A DNA stretch of 7,504 bases, from NCBI GenBank assembly GCA_045807325.1, contig JBJMHP010000389.1, positions 1 to 7,504 on the forward strand. Reading direction: 5' to 3'. Origin of the DNA: CALGFH01 sp045807325. Its GTDB lineage: Bacteria; Actinomycetota; CALGFH01. Made by a program: the position numbers and the translations under genes. A model generated the notes under the pieces. It did no database searches and had not been told where the DNA came from. It saw only the letters and a list, made by a program, of their open reading frames with translations. Positions 1 to 5,890 of this stretch are shown here, piece after piece; position 1 is the stretch's first letter; the number at the start of each line of letters is the position of its first letter.

Positions 1-71
1 GCGTTGAGCGCGTCGGGCCGGTCGAGCGTGATCCAGGTCGCCGCCCCCCGGCGGCGGACGTCGAGACTCAT
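1..71 (-). CDS. Enoyl-CoA hydratase/isomerase family protein, N-terminal fragment
   Basis: Only the first 23 codons lie in the window; the gene runs off the left edge. Read from the ATG at 71-69, the peptide begins MSLDVRRRGAATWITLDRP and continues DALNA. The ITLDRPDALNA stretch is the characteristic first-strand motif of the crotonase superfamily (usually ITLNRP.ALNA), whose members hydrate or isomerise acyl-CoA thioesters, for instance in beta-oxidation. A strong Shine-Dalgarno sequence, GAAGGAG at 84-78, sits 6 bases before the ATG and fixes the start. The gene follows the upstream minus-strand paralogue pair by 55 bases with no clear terminator between, so co-transcription is possible. 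The catalytic glutamates and oxyanion-hole residues are outside the window, so hydratase, isomerase and other crotonase activities cannot be told apart. Confidence 0.8.
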   Translation of the reverse strand, partial: MSLDVRRRGAATWITLDRPDALN

Positions 72-126
72 GGCGGGCTCCTTCGTCCGCGGGTGATCGG
101 GTCAGCCTACTGGACCGTCGCGAACC

Positions 127-1482
127 TCAGCCGCCGAAGTCCCCGCCGCCGAAGTCCCCGCCGCCGAAGTCGCCGCCGCCCCCGTCGCCGCCGCCACCCC
201 AGTCGCCGCCACCGCCGGCGTCCCCGCCGCCGTCGCCGCCGGCGTAGGCCGGGTAGCCGCCCCAGCCCCAGCCGCCGCCGAGCCAGCTGCCCAGCAGCAG
301 GCCGGTGAACAGCCCGCCCGTGGGGAAGCCGCCGAAGTAGCCGCCGGCCCAGGGGCCGTAGTAACCGGGCGCGTTCCAGTAGGGGGTCATCTGGCCGCCG
401 GCCCCGGCCAGCACCTGGCGGGACTCCGGCTCCAGGCCGTCGTGGATCCGCTGGGCGTCGGCCGCGCAGGCCGGGACCATCCGGGGAGCGCCGCCGGGGG
501 GCGCCCACTCGACGTCCTCGACCGAGGGGCCGTGGCGGGGGTCGAAGAAGCACGGCGGCCGGCGCTCGGGGACCGGCCGGCCCTCCAGGATGGCCTTGGT
601 CGCCGACATCTCGTACCGGCCGGCCTCCAGGGCGGCGCTCACCGGGGCCAGGTCCTCGACCCGCCCGGCCCGGTCGAGGGCGTCCGCCGCCTTCTGGTAC
701 TGGTCGACGGCTTCGGTGTAGTGGCGGACGGCCTCGGGGTTGGCGTCGGGCATGCTGGTGTCCAGGTCGAGGGCGCGGATGTCGTCGCCGAGGGCGACCA
801 GGTCCTCCTGGGCGACCTGCTTGACCTCCTCCAGCTCCCGCCGGCGCTCGGCCTCCCGCTCCCGGCGGCGCCGCCTGGCCCCGAAGATCAGCGCCCCCCC
901 GCCGACCAGCAGCACGGCGAGCACGGCGATGGTGCCGATCCCGACGCCGCCACCGCCGCCACCGGACTGGGCGGCCGGTTCGCCCCGGGCGGCCGCGGCC
1001 ACGCCGTCGACCCACTGGAGCACCATGGCCTCCGGGTCGTTGGGGTGGTCGCCCGCGGCCTGCCTGGCCAGCGCGCTGGCCTGGCCTTGGGGAATGGTGC
1101 CGCCGTAGTTCCCCGCCTCCCAGTCGTTGGTGCCGGTGATGACCATGTAGGTGCCGTTCCGGTGGACCCCGTTGGCGATCGCCTTGGCCAGCTCCAGCGG
1201 GTCGCCGCCGAACTCGTCCCGGGCGGCCGTGGGCAGGACGGCGATGTAGATGGGGGTGCCGGCTTCGCGGACGTGGTCAAGGACCCGGTCCTTGGAGATG
1301 TCGGCCTCGGCGGCGGGGTCGACGTAGACCGGGCTCTGCTTGAGCTTGGCCGCGACCTCGGACGCGGTGGCCGCCGACGCCGGGCCGGCGGTCGCCACGG
1401 CCAGGGCCAGGGCGGCCATGACCGCGCCGAGCCATCGCCGGGCGTGGGGCCGGCGACGCCGCGCCGGCCTACTGGTCCTCAT
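127..1482 (-). CDS. Signal-peptide, single-pass membrane protein with CFFDPRHGPS motif and Gly-rich tail (paralogue 2)
   Basis: A 451-residue protein of unknown function. Visible parts in order: a long, very basic N-terminus and signal peptide (about 1-37, ending PASA|AT); an extracytoplasmic domain (about 40-165) that includes SPVYVDPAAE and GTPIYIAVLP and vaguely resembles TPM-type domains; a Gly stretch; a membrane helix (about 180-200) followed by an Arg-rich stop-transfer run; a charged helical block (about 205-300, with EVKQVAQEDLVALGDD); the motif PPCFFDPRHGPS (309-320) with a later VPACAADAQR (337-345); and a Gly-rich tail from about 374 ending in GGGDF repeats. The helical block and Cys motif match the neighbouring upstream gene closely, so the two are paralogues. 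Here the second Cys of the partner's CAAC is Asp (CAAD, D342). The start overlaps the partner's stop by 14 bases and has an AGGAGG at 1494-1489, 6 bases from the ATG, so translational coupling is likely. The membrane topology is inferred. Confidence 0.9.
   Translation of the reverse strand: MRTSRPARRRRPHARRWLGAVMAALALAVATAGPASAATASEVAAKLKQSPVYVDPAAEADISKDRVLDHVREAGTPIYIAVLPTAARDEFGGDPLELAKAIANGVHRNGTYMVITGTNDWEAGNYGGTIPQGQASALARQAAGDHPNDPEAMVLQWVDGVAAAARGEPAAQSGGGGGGVGIGTIAVLAVLLVGGGALIFGARRRRREREAERRRELEEVKQVAQEDLVALGDDIRALDLDTSMPDANPEAVRHYTEAVDQYQKAADALDRAGRVEDLAPVSAALEAGRYEMSATKAILEGRPVPERRPPCFFDPRHGPSVEDVEWAPPGGAPRMVPACAADAQRIHDGLEPESRQVLAGAGGQMTPYWNAPGYYGPWAGGYFGGFPTGGLFTGLLLGSWLGGGWGWGGYPAYAGGDGGGDAGGGGDWGGGGDGGGGDFGGGDFGGGDFGG
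131..175 (-). repeat. 15-bp tandem repeat, three units, coding for GGDFG
   Basis: Three direct copies of a 15-base unit (131-145, 146-160, 161-175; plus-strand unit CCGCCGAAGTCCCCG, last base position of the third copy variant) lie at the 3' end of the Gly-rich membrane protein gene and encode three Gly-Gly-Asp-Phe-Gly-type units just before the stop. Further degenerate CCGCC-rich sequence continues to about 240. Because the unit length is a multiple of three, copy-number change would keep the frame. Confidence 0.85.
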
Positions 1483-2827
1483 CGGGATCCTCCTGGATCA
1501 TGATCGTGCCGCTGTCCGACTCCTGCTCTCCCGTGATAGCACCACCGCTGTCGAGAACGCCCGTGTCGGCGTAGGAGACCGGCAGGTAGGCGTAGCCGCC
1601 GCCGGAGCTGTTGCGGCCGCCCACGAAGCCGTCGTCCAGGGCGTTGCCCAGCGGGAACCCGACCACCAGGTCGGCGGCCGCGCCCCCGAAGTACCCGCCG
1701 AACCAGGACTCGAAATGCGGTGGCAGGTCGTAGAAGGGCACCCGGCGCAGGCCGGTGCGGACCTTGCGGGGCTGGGGCTGGGCGCCGCTGGCGATCTGGC
1801 GCATGCAGGCCGCACAGACCGGCACGGGCCGGGGCGGGCCGCCAGGGGCCTCCCAGCCGACGTCGTTGACCGACGGCCCGTGGCGGGTGTCGAAGAAGCA
1901 CGGCGGCCGCCTGCGGGGTGGGTCATGCCCCTCGAACATGGTCCTGGCCGAGGCCATGGCGAACCGGCCCGACTCGAGCGCGGTGCTCACCTGGGCCAGG
2001 TCGGCCGGGGTCTTGGCCTGCTCGAAGGCCTGGTCGGCGCGTTCCAGGAACTCGTGCGCCCTGGTGTACTGGTTGACCGCCTTCGGGTTGTCGATCTCGT
2101 CGGCCTGGAGGTCGACGTCGAGGTTGCGCAGGTCGTCGCCCAGGGCGGTGAGGTCCTCCTGGGCGACCGCCTTGACCTCGCCGAACTGGTTGCCGACACG
2201 GACGGTCCGCCGCTCTGAGCGGTTCTCAAGGGTCAGGGCGAGCAGGACGGCCAGGGTCACCACCCCGGCGATGGCCAGCAGGACCACCAGCAGGGTGTTC
2301 CCGTCGGCGTCGCCCTGGCCGGGCGGCGGCTGGGCGGGCGCCGTGGTGGCCGGCGGCCGGCCGGCCGCCTGCTCGGCCCGCCCGATGAAGTCCATGGTGG
2401 CCGCGGCCAGCTCCGGGTGCTGGCGGAAGGCGGCCCTGGCCTGCCGGGCGGCCACGTCCTTGGCCAGGGTGTTGCTGCCCGCGCCCTCCCCGCCGCCGGC
2501 CACGACCAGGTAGGTGCCGGGGCGGCCGACCGAGGCCGCGATCATGCCGGCCAGCCGGTTGGCGTCGCCGCCGGCCTCGCTGCGGGCCTGGCCGGGCAGG
2601 ACGGCCACGAACACGGGCGTGCCGGCGATGGTGAGCCGGGCCCGGACCCGCTCGACCTCGGGCGGCGACAGGGTCGGCCGGGCGCTGGGGTGCACGTACA
2701 GCGGGTCGTCACGCAGGCTCCCGGCCGCCCGGTCGACCCACGGCCCGGCCCAGGCCGGGGCGGCCAGCCCGGCCGACAGGCACAGGACCAGCCCGGCCAC
2801 CACCGGCAGGGCCCTTCGGAGCGGCAT
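1469..2827 (-). CDS. Signal-peptide, single-pass membrane protein with CFFDTRHGPS and CAAC motifs (paralogue 1)
   Basis: A 452-residue protein of unknown function, first gene of the minus-strand block. Visible parts: a signal peptide (MPLRRALPVV to APAWA, about 1-27); an extracytoplasmic domain (about 30-155) with DPLYVHPSA and GTPVFVAVLP, possibly TPM-like; a Pro/Ala-rich spacer; a membrane helix (about 179-200); a helical block beginning EVKAVAQEDLTALGDD (217-232); PPCFFDTRHGPS (308-319); and VPVCAACMRQ (335-344). Cys310, Cys338 and Cys341 could form a metal site, but this is inference. The tail is acidic (ending QEDPDEDQ), unlike the Gly-rich tail of its paralogue. A GTG nine bases upstream (2836) would also be in frame, but GAGGTGG at 2839-2833 sits 5 bases before the ATG at 2827, and the GTG lies inside that sequence, so the ATG is preferred. 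The stop overlaps the next gene. Confidence 0.88.
   Translation of the reverse strand: MPLRRALPVVAGLVLCLSAGLAAPAWAGPWVDRAAGSLRDDPLYVHPSARPTLSPPEVERVRARLTIAGTPVFVAVLPGQARSEAGGDANRLAGMIAASVGRPGTYLVVAGGGEGAGSNTLAKDVAARQARAAFRQHPELAAATMDFIGRAEQAAGRPPATTAPAQPPPGQGDADGNTLLVVLLAIAGVVTLAVLLALTLENRSERRTVRVGNQFGEVKAVAQEDLTALGDDLRNLDVDLQADEIDNPKAVNQYTRAHEFLERADQAFEQAKTPADLAQVSTALESGRFAMASARTMFEGHDPPRRRPPCFFDTRHGPSVNDVGWEAPGGPPRPVPVCAACMRQIASGAQPQPRKVRTGLRRVPFYDLPPHFESWFGGYFGGAAADLVVGFPLGNALDDGFVGGRNSSGGGYAYLPVSYADTGVLDSGGAITGEQESDSGTIMIQEDPDEDQ
1489..1494 (-). promoter_or_regulatory. Ribosome binding site inside the upstream paralogue gene
   Basis: AGGAGG on the minus strand, 6 bases before the ATG at 1482. 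It lies within the last codons of the upstream paralogue, so ribosomes finishing that gene can restart directly. This supports the start chosen for the 451-residue protein and coupling of the two genes. Confidence 0.8.
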
Positions 2828-2832
2828 GTCAT

Positions 2833-2839
2833 CCACCTC
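2833..2839 (-). promoter_or_regulatory. Ribosome binding site deciding the start of paralogue 1
   Basis: GAGGTGG on the minus strand with 5 bases to the ATG at 2827. It contains the alternative GTG (2836-2834) and so argues against that longer start. Confidence 0.6.
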
Positions 2840-2971
2840 GTTCAGCGATCTTCAGACCATTCTGGCGCTTCCGGCAAGGGTGCGTAACGCCCCAAGCCGT
2901 CGACCCGGCCGCGCCCCGGGTCGCATGGTGCCGTGGTTACGGCCATCATGGCGCCGTCCGGCAGGGTGAGC
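2840..2971. promoter_or_regulatory. Divergent intergenic region, likely two promoters
   Basis: About 130 bases lie between the minus-strand paralogue operon and the plus-strand DICT-sigma operon, so both promoters should be here. No convincing -35/-10 pair stands out. The best minus-strand candidate is TTGCCG with GAAGAT 18 bases later, which is weak. Two small dyads are visible: CAGA-ccat-TCTG (2853-2864) and an odd-centred imperfect palindrome GGTGCGTAACGCCCC (2879-2893, six of seven pairs). Either could be an operator. The assignment rests on gene orientation, not on strong motifs. Confidence 0.4.
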
Positions 2972-2982
2972 GAGGTGGTGGC

Positions 2983-3528
2983 GTGGACTGGCACCGTCTG
3001 GGGAACGGCGACAGCGAGGCGGGCAGGCAGGCCGGCGTCCTCGACCTGCTCCGGCGAGCCCAGCGGGAGCTGGGCGGCGGTCCCCTCACCGGCACCCGGT
3101 TCCTGTACCACGTGCGCGACATGCTGGCCGCCACCCGCGAGATCGAGGCCGCTGTCCGTGGCCACGACACCACCCTGTACGTGGGCTTCCAGCGGGCCGA
3201 CAAGCTCGCCGGCGAGGCCACCGCCTACCGCGACCTGGTCGCGGCCGGGGTCCGGGTGACCGCGTTCGGCACCGGCGAGCCGGGACAGCCGACCGGTGTC
3301 CACTGGGTGCGGCTTCCCGAGGACCAGGCGGCCCTCCAGAACCAGTGGCTGCTGGTCACCGAGCGACCGGAGCCGATCGCGTTCGTCGGCTTCGAGACCT
3401 CCGAGCCGGATCGGTTCGGCCGGGCCCGGGTCACCGACCCGGCGCGGACCTTCACCGGGTTCGTGACCGGCGACCGGCGGCTGGTCCGGGCCGTCGCCGA
3501 GCACCTGGAGGCGATCGGCGGCCCCTGA
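2983..3528 (+). CDS. DICT sensory domain-containing protein
   Basis: A 181-residue soluble protein with no signal peptide or membrane helix. Most of its length matches my recollection of the DICT domain, a sensory domain named for its occurrence with diguanylate cyclases and two-component systems and also found in some transcription regulators. Key stretches are TTLYVGFQRADKL (63-75), AYRDLVAAGVRVTAFG (81-96), VHWVRLP (106-112), NQWLLV (120-125), AFVGFETSE (133-141) and RTFTGFVTGD (155-164). The first 60 residues are helical (LLRRAQREL, TRFLYHVRDMLAAT) and no DNA-binding or catalytic domain is attached, so the sensor is freestanding. The start is a GTG at 2983 with GAGGT (2972-2976) 6 bases upstream; no other in-frame start lies further upstream. 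It precedes the ECF sigma gene by 60 bases on the same strand, suggesting an operon in which it may modulate the sigma factor (inference). The ligand is unknown. Confidence 0.85.
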   Translation: MDWHRLGNGDSEAGRQAGVLDLLRRAQRELGGGPLTGTRFLYHVRDMLAATREIEAAVRGHDTTLYVGFQRADKLAGEATAYRDLVAAGVRVTAFGTGEPGQPTGVHWVRLPEDQAALQNQWLLVTERPEPIAFVGFETSEPDRFGRARVTDPARTFTGFVTGDRRLVRAVAEHLEAIGGP

Positions 3529-3588
3529 CCGGACCGCCTCCCGGAAACCACCAGCACGGCGGCACGCGAAGCAGAGGAAGGAACTGGA

Positions 3589-4122
3589 GTGGAGCAGGGC
3601 GCCAGCGCCAACCTGGGGGCCCGACTCGCCGCCGGCGAGGAGGGGGCGATCGAGGAGTGCTACGCCGCCCTCGGCCCCATGGTCCTCGGCTACCTGCGCC
3701 GCTTCGTGGCTCGCGACGAGGCCGAGGATGTGCTGCAGCGTGTCTTCTACGAGGTCTGGCGGAACCGGGACCGCTACGACCCCGGCCGCAGCCTCGAGGC
3801 CTGGGTGCTGGGGATCGCCCGCAAGCGGGCCATCGACCAGCTCCGCCGCCGGCACGCCAACGTGGTGCCGATCGAGGAGCTGCGCGACATCGCCGGGGAC
3901 GACGGCCGGGAGCTGGCCGAACGCTACGCCCGGGCCAACGAGGTCCGGGGTGCGCTGGAGCGCCTGCCCGCAGCGCAGCGCGAGGTCCTCACCCTGGCCT
4001 ACTTCGGCGAGCTCACCCAGACCGAGATCGCCGACCGGCTCGGGGTGCCGCTGGGGACGGTCAAGGCGCGGGCCTTCCGCGGCCTGCGCCGCCTGGCCGA
4101 CATGCTCGGCACCGTGGCCTGA
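3589..4122 (+). CDS. ECF-type RNA polymerase sigma factor (sigma-70 family)
   Basis: A 177-residue sigma factor with only regions 2 and 4, the ECF (group 4) layout, at the usual length. Region 2 spans about 22-89: DEAEDVLQRVFYEVWR (43-58) is the core-binding 2.1-2.2 part, and SLEAWVLGIARKRAIDQLRRR (68-88) is the -10 recognition helix. A linker runs from about 89 to 113. Region 4 (about 120-173) holds LPAAQREVLTLAYFGELTQ and the HTH TEIADRLGVPLGTVKARAFRG, which should read the -35 element. Initiation is at a GTG with GAGGAAGGAA (3574-3583) just upstream. No zinc-finger anti-sigma gene follows; the neighbour on the 5' side is the DICT protein and on the 3' side an ABC exporter. The targets are unknown. 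The ECF group cannot be set from the sequence by eye. Confidence 0.95.
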   Translation: MEQGASANLGARLAAGEEGAIEECYAALGPMVLGYLRRFVARDEAEDVLQRVFYEVWRNRDRYDPGRSLEAWVLGIARKRAIDQLRRRHANVVPIEELRDIAGDDGRELAERYARANEVRGALERLPAAQREVLTLAYFGELTQTEIADRLGVPLGTVKARAFRGLRRLADMLGTVA

Positions 4123-4217
4123 GCCGCGACCGCGTCATCCTCCTGTGGCCGTGGGTGCCGTACAAGCTGGGGAAATCCGGTGGCGGGGTGACGGGGGCGG
4201 CTGGGAGACTGGCGCCC
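4123..4217 (+). other. Gap between sigma gene and ABC exporter
   Basis: These 95 bases contain no convincing gene, hairpin terminator or strong promoter. A weak -10-like TACAAG lies at about 4160-4165 with no good -35. GGGAG (4203-4207) is the probable ribosome binding site for the ATPase, 10 bases before its ATG. Read-through from the sigma gene into the exporter is therefore possible. Confidence 0.35.
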
Positions 4218-4976
4218 ATGAGCGACGTCCTCCGCGCCCGCGGGCTCCTGAAGACGTACCGCCGCGGCCGGGCCGTCGACGGCGTCGACCTGACCGTGCG
4301 CCGGGGCGAGCGGGTCGCCCTGCTCGGGCCCAACGGGGCCGGCAAGACCACCACCCTGCTGATGTGCCTCGGCGTGGTCGAGCCGGACGGCGGCACGGTC
4401 GAGGTCGTCGGCCACCGGCTGCCCAGGGGCCGCAGCGCGGCCATGGCCCACGTCGGCTTCGCCGCCGGCTACCTGCCCCTGCCCGAGCGGCTGCGGGTGG
4501 GGGAGTTCCTGCGCATGTTCGGCCAGCTCTACGGCCTGGCCGATCCGGAGGCCCAGGCCACGCGGGGCATGGAGCGCTTCGGCATCCCGCACCTGGCCAA
4601 GGCCATGGGCACCGAGCTCTCCTCGGGCCAGAAGACCCTGGTCGGCATCGTCAAGTCGACCATGCACGACCCCGAGCTGCTGGTCCTGGACGAGCCGACG
4701 GCCAGCCTCGACCCCGACGTGGCCCTGCGGGTCCGCACCGGCCTGGCCGCCCTGTGCGAGGAGCGGGGCACGGCCCTGCTGGTCACCAGCCACAACATGG
4801 TCGAGGTGGAGCGGATCGCCGAGCGGGTGGTGTTCCTGGCCGCCGGCCGGGTGGTCGCCGACGGCCCGCCGCTCGAGGTCGCCGCCCGCTTCGGCCGCGA
4901 CGACCTGGAGGAGGTCTTCCTCCACCTGGCCTCCGAGCGCCAGGCCAGCGAGCACACCGAGGGGCTGCGGCCATGA
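4218..4976 (+). CDS. ABC transporter ATP-binding protein (ABC-2 type exporter)
   Basis: A 252-residue nucleotide-binding subunit that would power the membrane partner encoded directly downstream. Motifs seen: Walker A GPNGAGKTT (37-45), signature LSSGQ (134-138), Walker B LLVLDEP (154-160), D-loop SLD (163-165) and the switch histidine in TSHNM (His192). The expected Q-loop glutamine is not obvious; the region reads FAAGYLPLPERLRVGEFL (81-98). The C-terminal part (RVVADGPPLEVAARFGRDDLEEVFLHL) is typical of ATPases paired with ABC-2 permeases. The open frame continues far upstream, but only the ATG at 4218 gives a family-like N-terminus (MSDVLRARGLLKTYRRG). The stop overlaps the permease start as ATGA, so the two are translationally coupled. 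The substrate is unknown; members of this group export drugs, lipids or glycans. Confidence 0.95.
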   Translation: MSDVLRARGLLKTYRRGRAVDGVDLTVRRGERVALLGPNGAGKTTTLLMCLGVVEPDGGTVEVVGHRLPRGRSAAMAHVGFAAGYLPLPERLRVGEFLRMFGQLYGLADPEAQATRGMERFGIPHLAKAMGTELSSGQKTLVGIVKSTMHDPELLVLDEPTASLDPDVALRVRTGLAALCEERGTALLVTSHNMVEVERIAERVVFLAAGRVVADGPPLEVAARFGRDDLEEVFLHLASERQASEHTEGLRP

Positions 4977-5824
4977 CGACCCAGGGCCTCTCCGCGCCGG
5001 GGGCGGCGCGGGTGTCGCGGGAGCTGGCCCCGTGGCTGCGCATCTGGGCGGTGGCCCGGCGCCACGCCTACGTGCTGGCCCGCAGCCCGCACCGGCTGTT
5101 CGACGTGACCGTGTGGCCGATCGTGGACACGGTGCTGTTCGGCTCGCTCGGGGTGTTCTTCGTCACCCAGGGCGGGCCGGCCTCGGCCGCCCAGGCCGGG
5201 GTCGCCTACCTGCTGTCCGGGATCGTGCTGTGGCACGTCGTCTACCAGGCCCAGATCGCCGTCTCCACCGGCTTCATGGAGGAGACCTGGTCGCGCAACC
5301 TGCTCAGCCTGATGGTGACCCCGCTCAAGGAGCTGGAGCTGGTCGCCGGGATCGCCCTGTTCGGGCTGGTCAAGCTGGTCATGGGGGTCGGGGTGGTGGC
5401 CCTGGCCGCCTACGCCCTGTACGCCTTCGACGTGACCACCCTCGGGCTGGGCCTGGTCCCGGTCATGGCCATCCTGCTCGCCGGCGGGTGGGCGATCGCC
5501 CTGCTGGTGGTCGGGCTGATGCTCCGCTTCGGCAACGGGGCCGAGGCGCTCGCCTGGGGGATCATGTTCCTGGTGATGCCGCTCGGGGGCGTCTTCTACC
5601 CGGTCGAGGCCCTCCCCCCGTTCATCCGGCCCATCTCCGAGCTGCTGCCCACCACCCACGCCTTCGCCGCCGGCCGCGAGCTGCTCGACGGCGGCCCCAT
5701 GCCCTGGGGCGAGCTCGCCCAGGCCGCCATCGGCACCCTGGTCGCCGTGCTCGGGGCTCTGGCCTTCGTCGCCTGGATGCTGCGCCTGTTCCGCCGCCGC
5801 GGGTACATCACGCGCTACAGCTGA
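4973..5824 (+). CDS. ABC-2 type transporter permease
   Basis: A 283-residue integral membrane protein that forms the pore of the exporter with the preceding ATPase. Six hydrophobic segments are visible at about 45-65, 76-98, 122-147, 157-184, 188-210 and 249-273, the standard ABC-2 topology. The loop after the second segment carries FMEETWSRNLLSLMVTPL (101-118), the family's conserved E..W..NLL.L..TPL stretch that contacts the ATPase, and PLGGVFYPVEALP (203-215) before the last helix is the usual G.FYP...LP turn. The C-terminus is short and basic (LFRRRGYITRYS). The ATG at 4973 overlaps the ATPase stop by 4 bases. No substrate can be inferred from the neighbours. It is convergent with the CoxG-like gene, 66 bases away. 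Confidence 0.95.
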   Translation: MTTQGLSAPGAARVSRELAPWLRIWAVARRHAYVLARSPHRLFDVTVWPIVDTVLFGSLGVFFVTQGGPASAAQAGVAYLLSGIVLWHVVYQAQIAVSTGFMEETWSRNLLSLMVTPLKELELVAGIALFGLVKLVMGVGVVALAAYALYAFDVTTLGLGLVPVMAILLAGGWAIALLVVGLMLRFGNGAEALAWGIMFLVMPLGGVFYPVEALPPFIRPISELLPTTHAFAAGRELLDGGPMPWGELAQAAIGTLVAVLGALAFVAWMLRLFRRRGYITRYS

Positions 5825-5847
5825 CGACGGTCCAGCCGGTGGGGGGC

Positions 5848-5867
5848 GCGGCCGGTTGGGTGGCCGC
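5848..5867. terminator. Possible hairpin between convergent genes
   Basis: GCGGCC (5848-5853) and GGCCGC (5862-5867) pair perfectly around an 8-base loop in the 66-base gap between the convergent permease and CoxG-like genes. There is no T-run on either side, so it is not a classical intrinsic terminator. Placement between convergent stops is the main argument, and such dyads arise easily in DNA this GC-rich. Confidence 0.25.
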
Positions 5868-5890
5868 CGGGCCTGGGCCCCGGGTTCCGG

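Noticed and set aside
181..240. CRISPR-like or satellite repeat in CCGCC-rich sequence
   Set aside because: The periodicity is explained by Gly codons of the Gly-rich tail; there are no spacers or constant repeat length beyond the three 15-base units.
442..1503. 353-residue plus-strand frame opposite the Gly-rich membrane protein
   Set aside because: Antisense shadow without recognisable motifs; the minus-strand reading has signal peptide, membrane helix and a paralogue next door.
3543..3570. ECF-like promoter GGAAAC, 16-base spacer, CGCGAA before the sigma gene
   Set aside because: The implied transcription start at about 3577 would fall within the sigma gene's own ribosome binding site, and the -10 is a poor match, so an autoregulatory promoter here is unlikely.
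2842..3855. 337-residue minus-strand open frame across the DICT and sigma genes
   Set aside because: It lies opposite two well-recognised plus-strand genes, has no family-like motif, and is the kind of long antisense frame that high-GC DNA produces.
3345..4217. Plus-strand frame continuing upstream of the ABC ATPase
   Set aside because: The translation is Arg/Gly/Pro-rich and overlaps the DICT and sigma genes out of frame. The ATPase-like sequence begins only at the ATG at 4218.
4529..5659. 376-residue minus-strand frame opposite the ABC genes
   Set aside because: Rich in His, Gln, Asp and Gly from reverse reading of GC-rich codons; the plus-strand ATPase and permease are unambiguous.
5867..5883. 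Second GC hairpin CCGGG...CCCGG downstream of the permease
   Set aside because: Short 5-base arms in extremely GC-rich sequence with no T-run; not distinguishable from chance.
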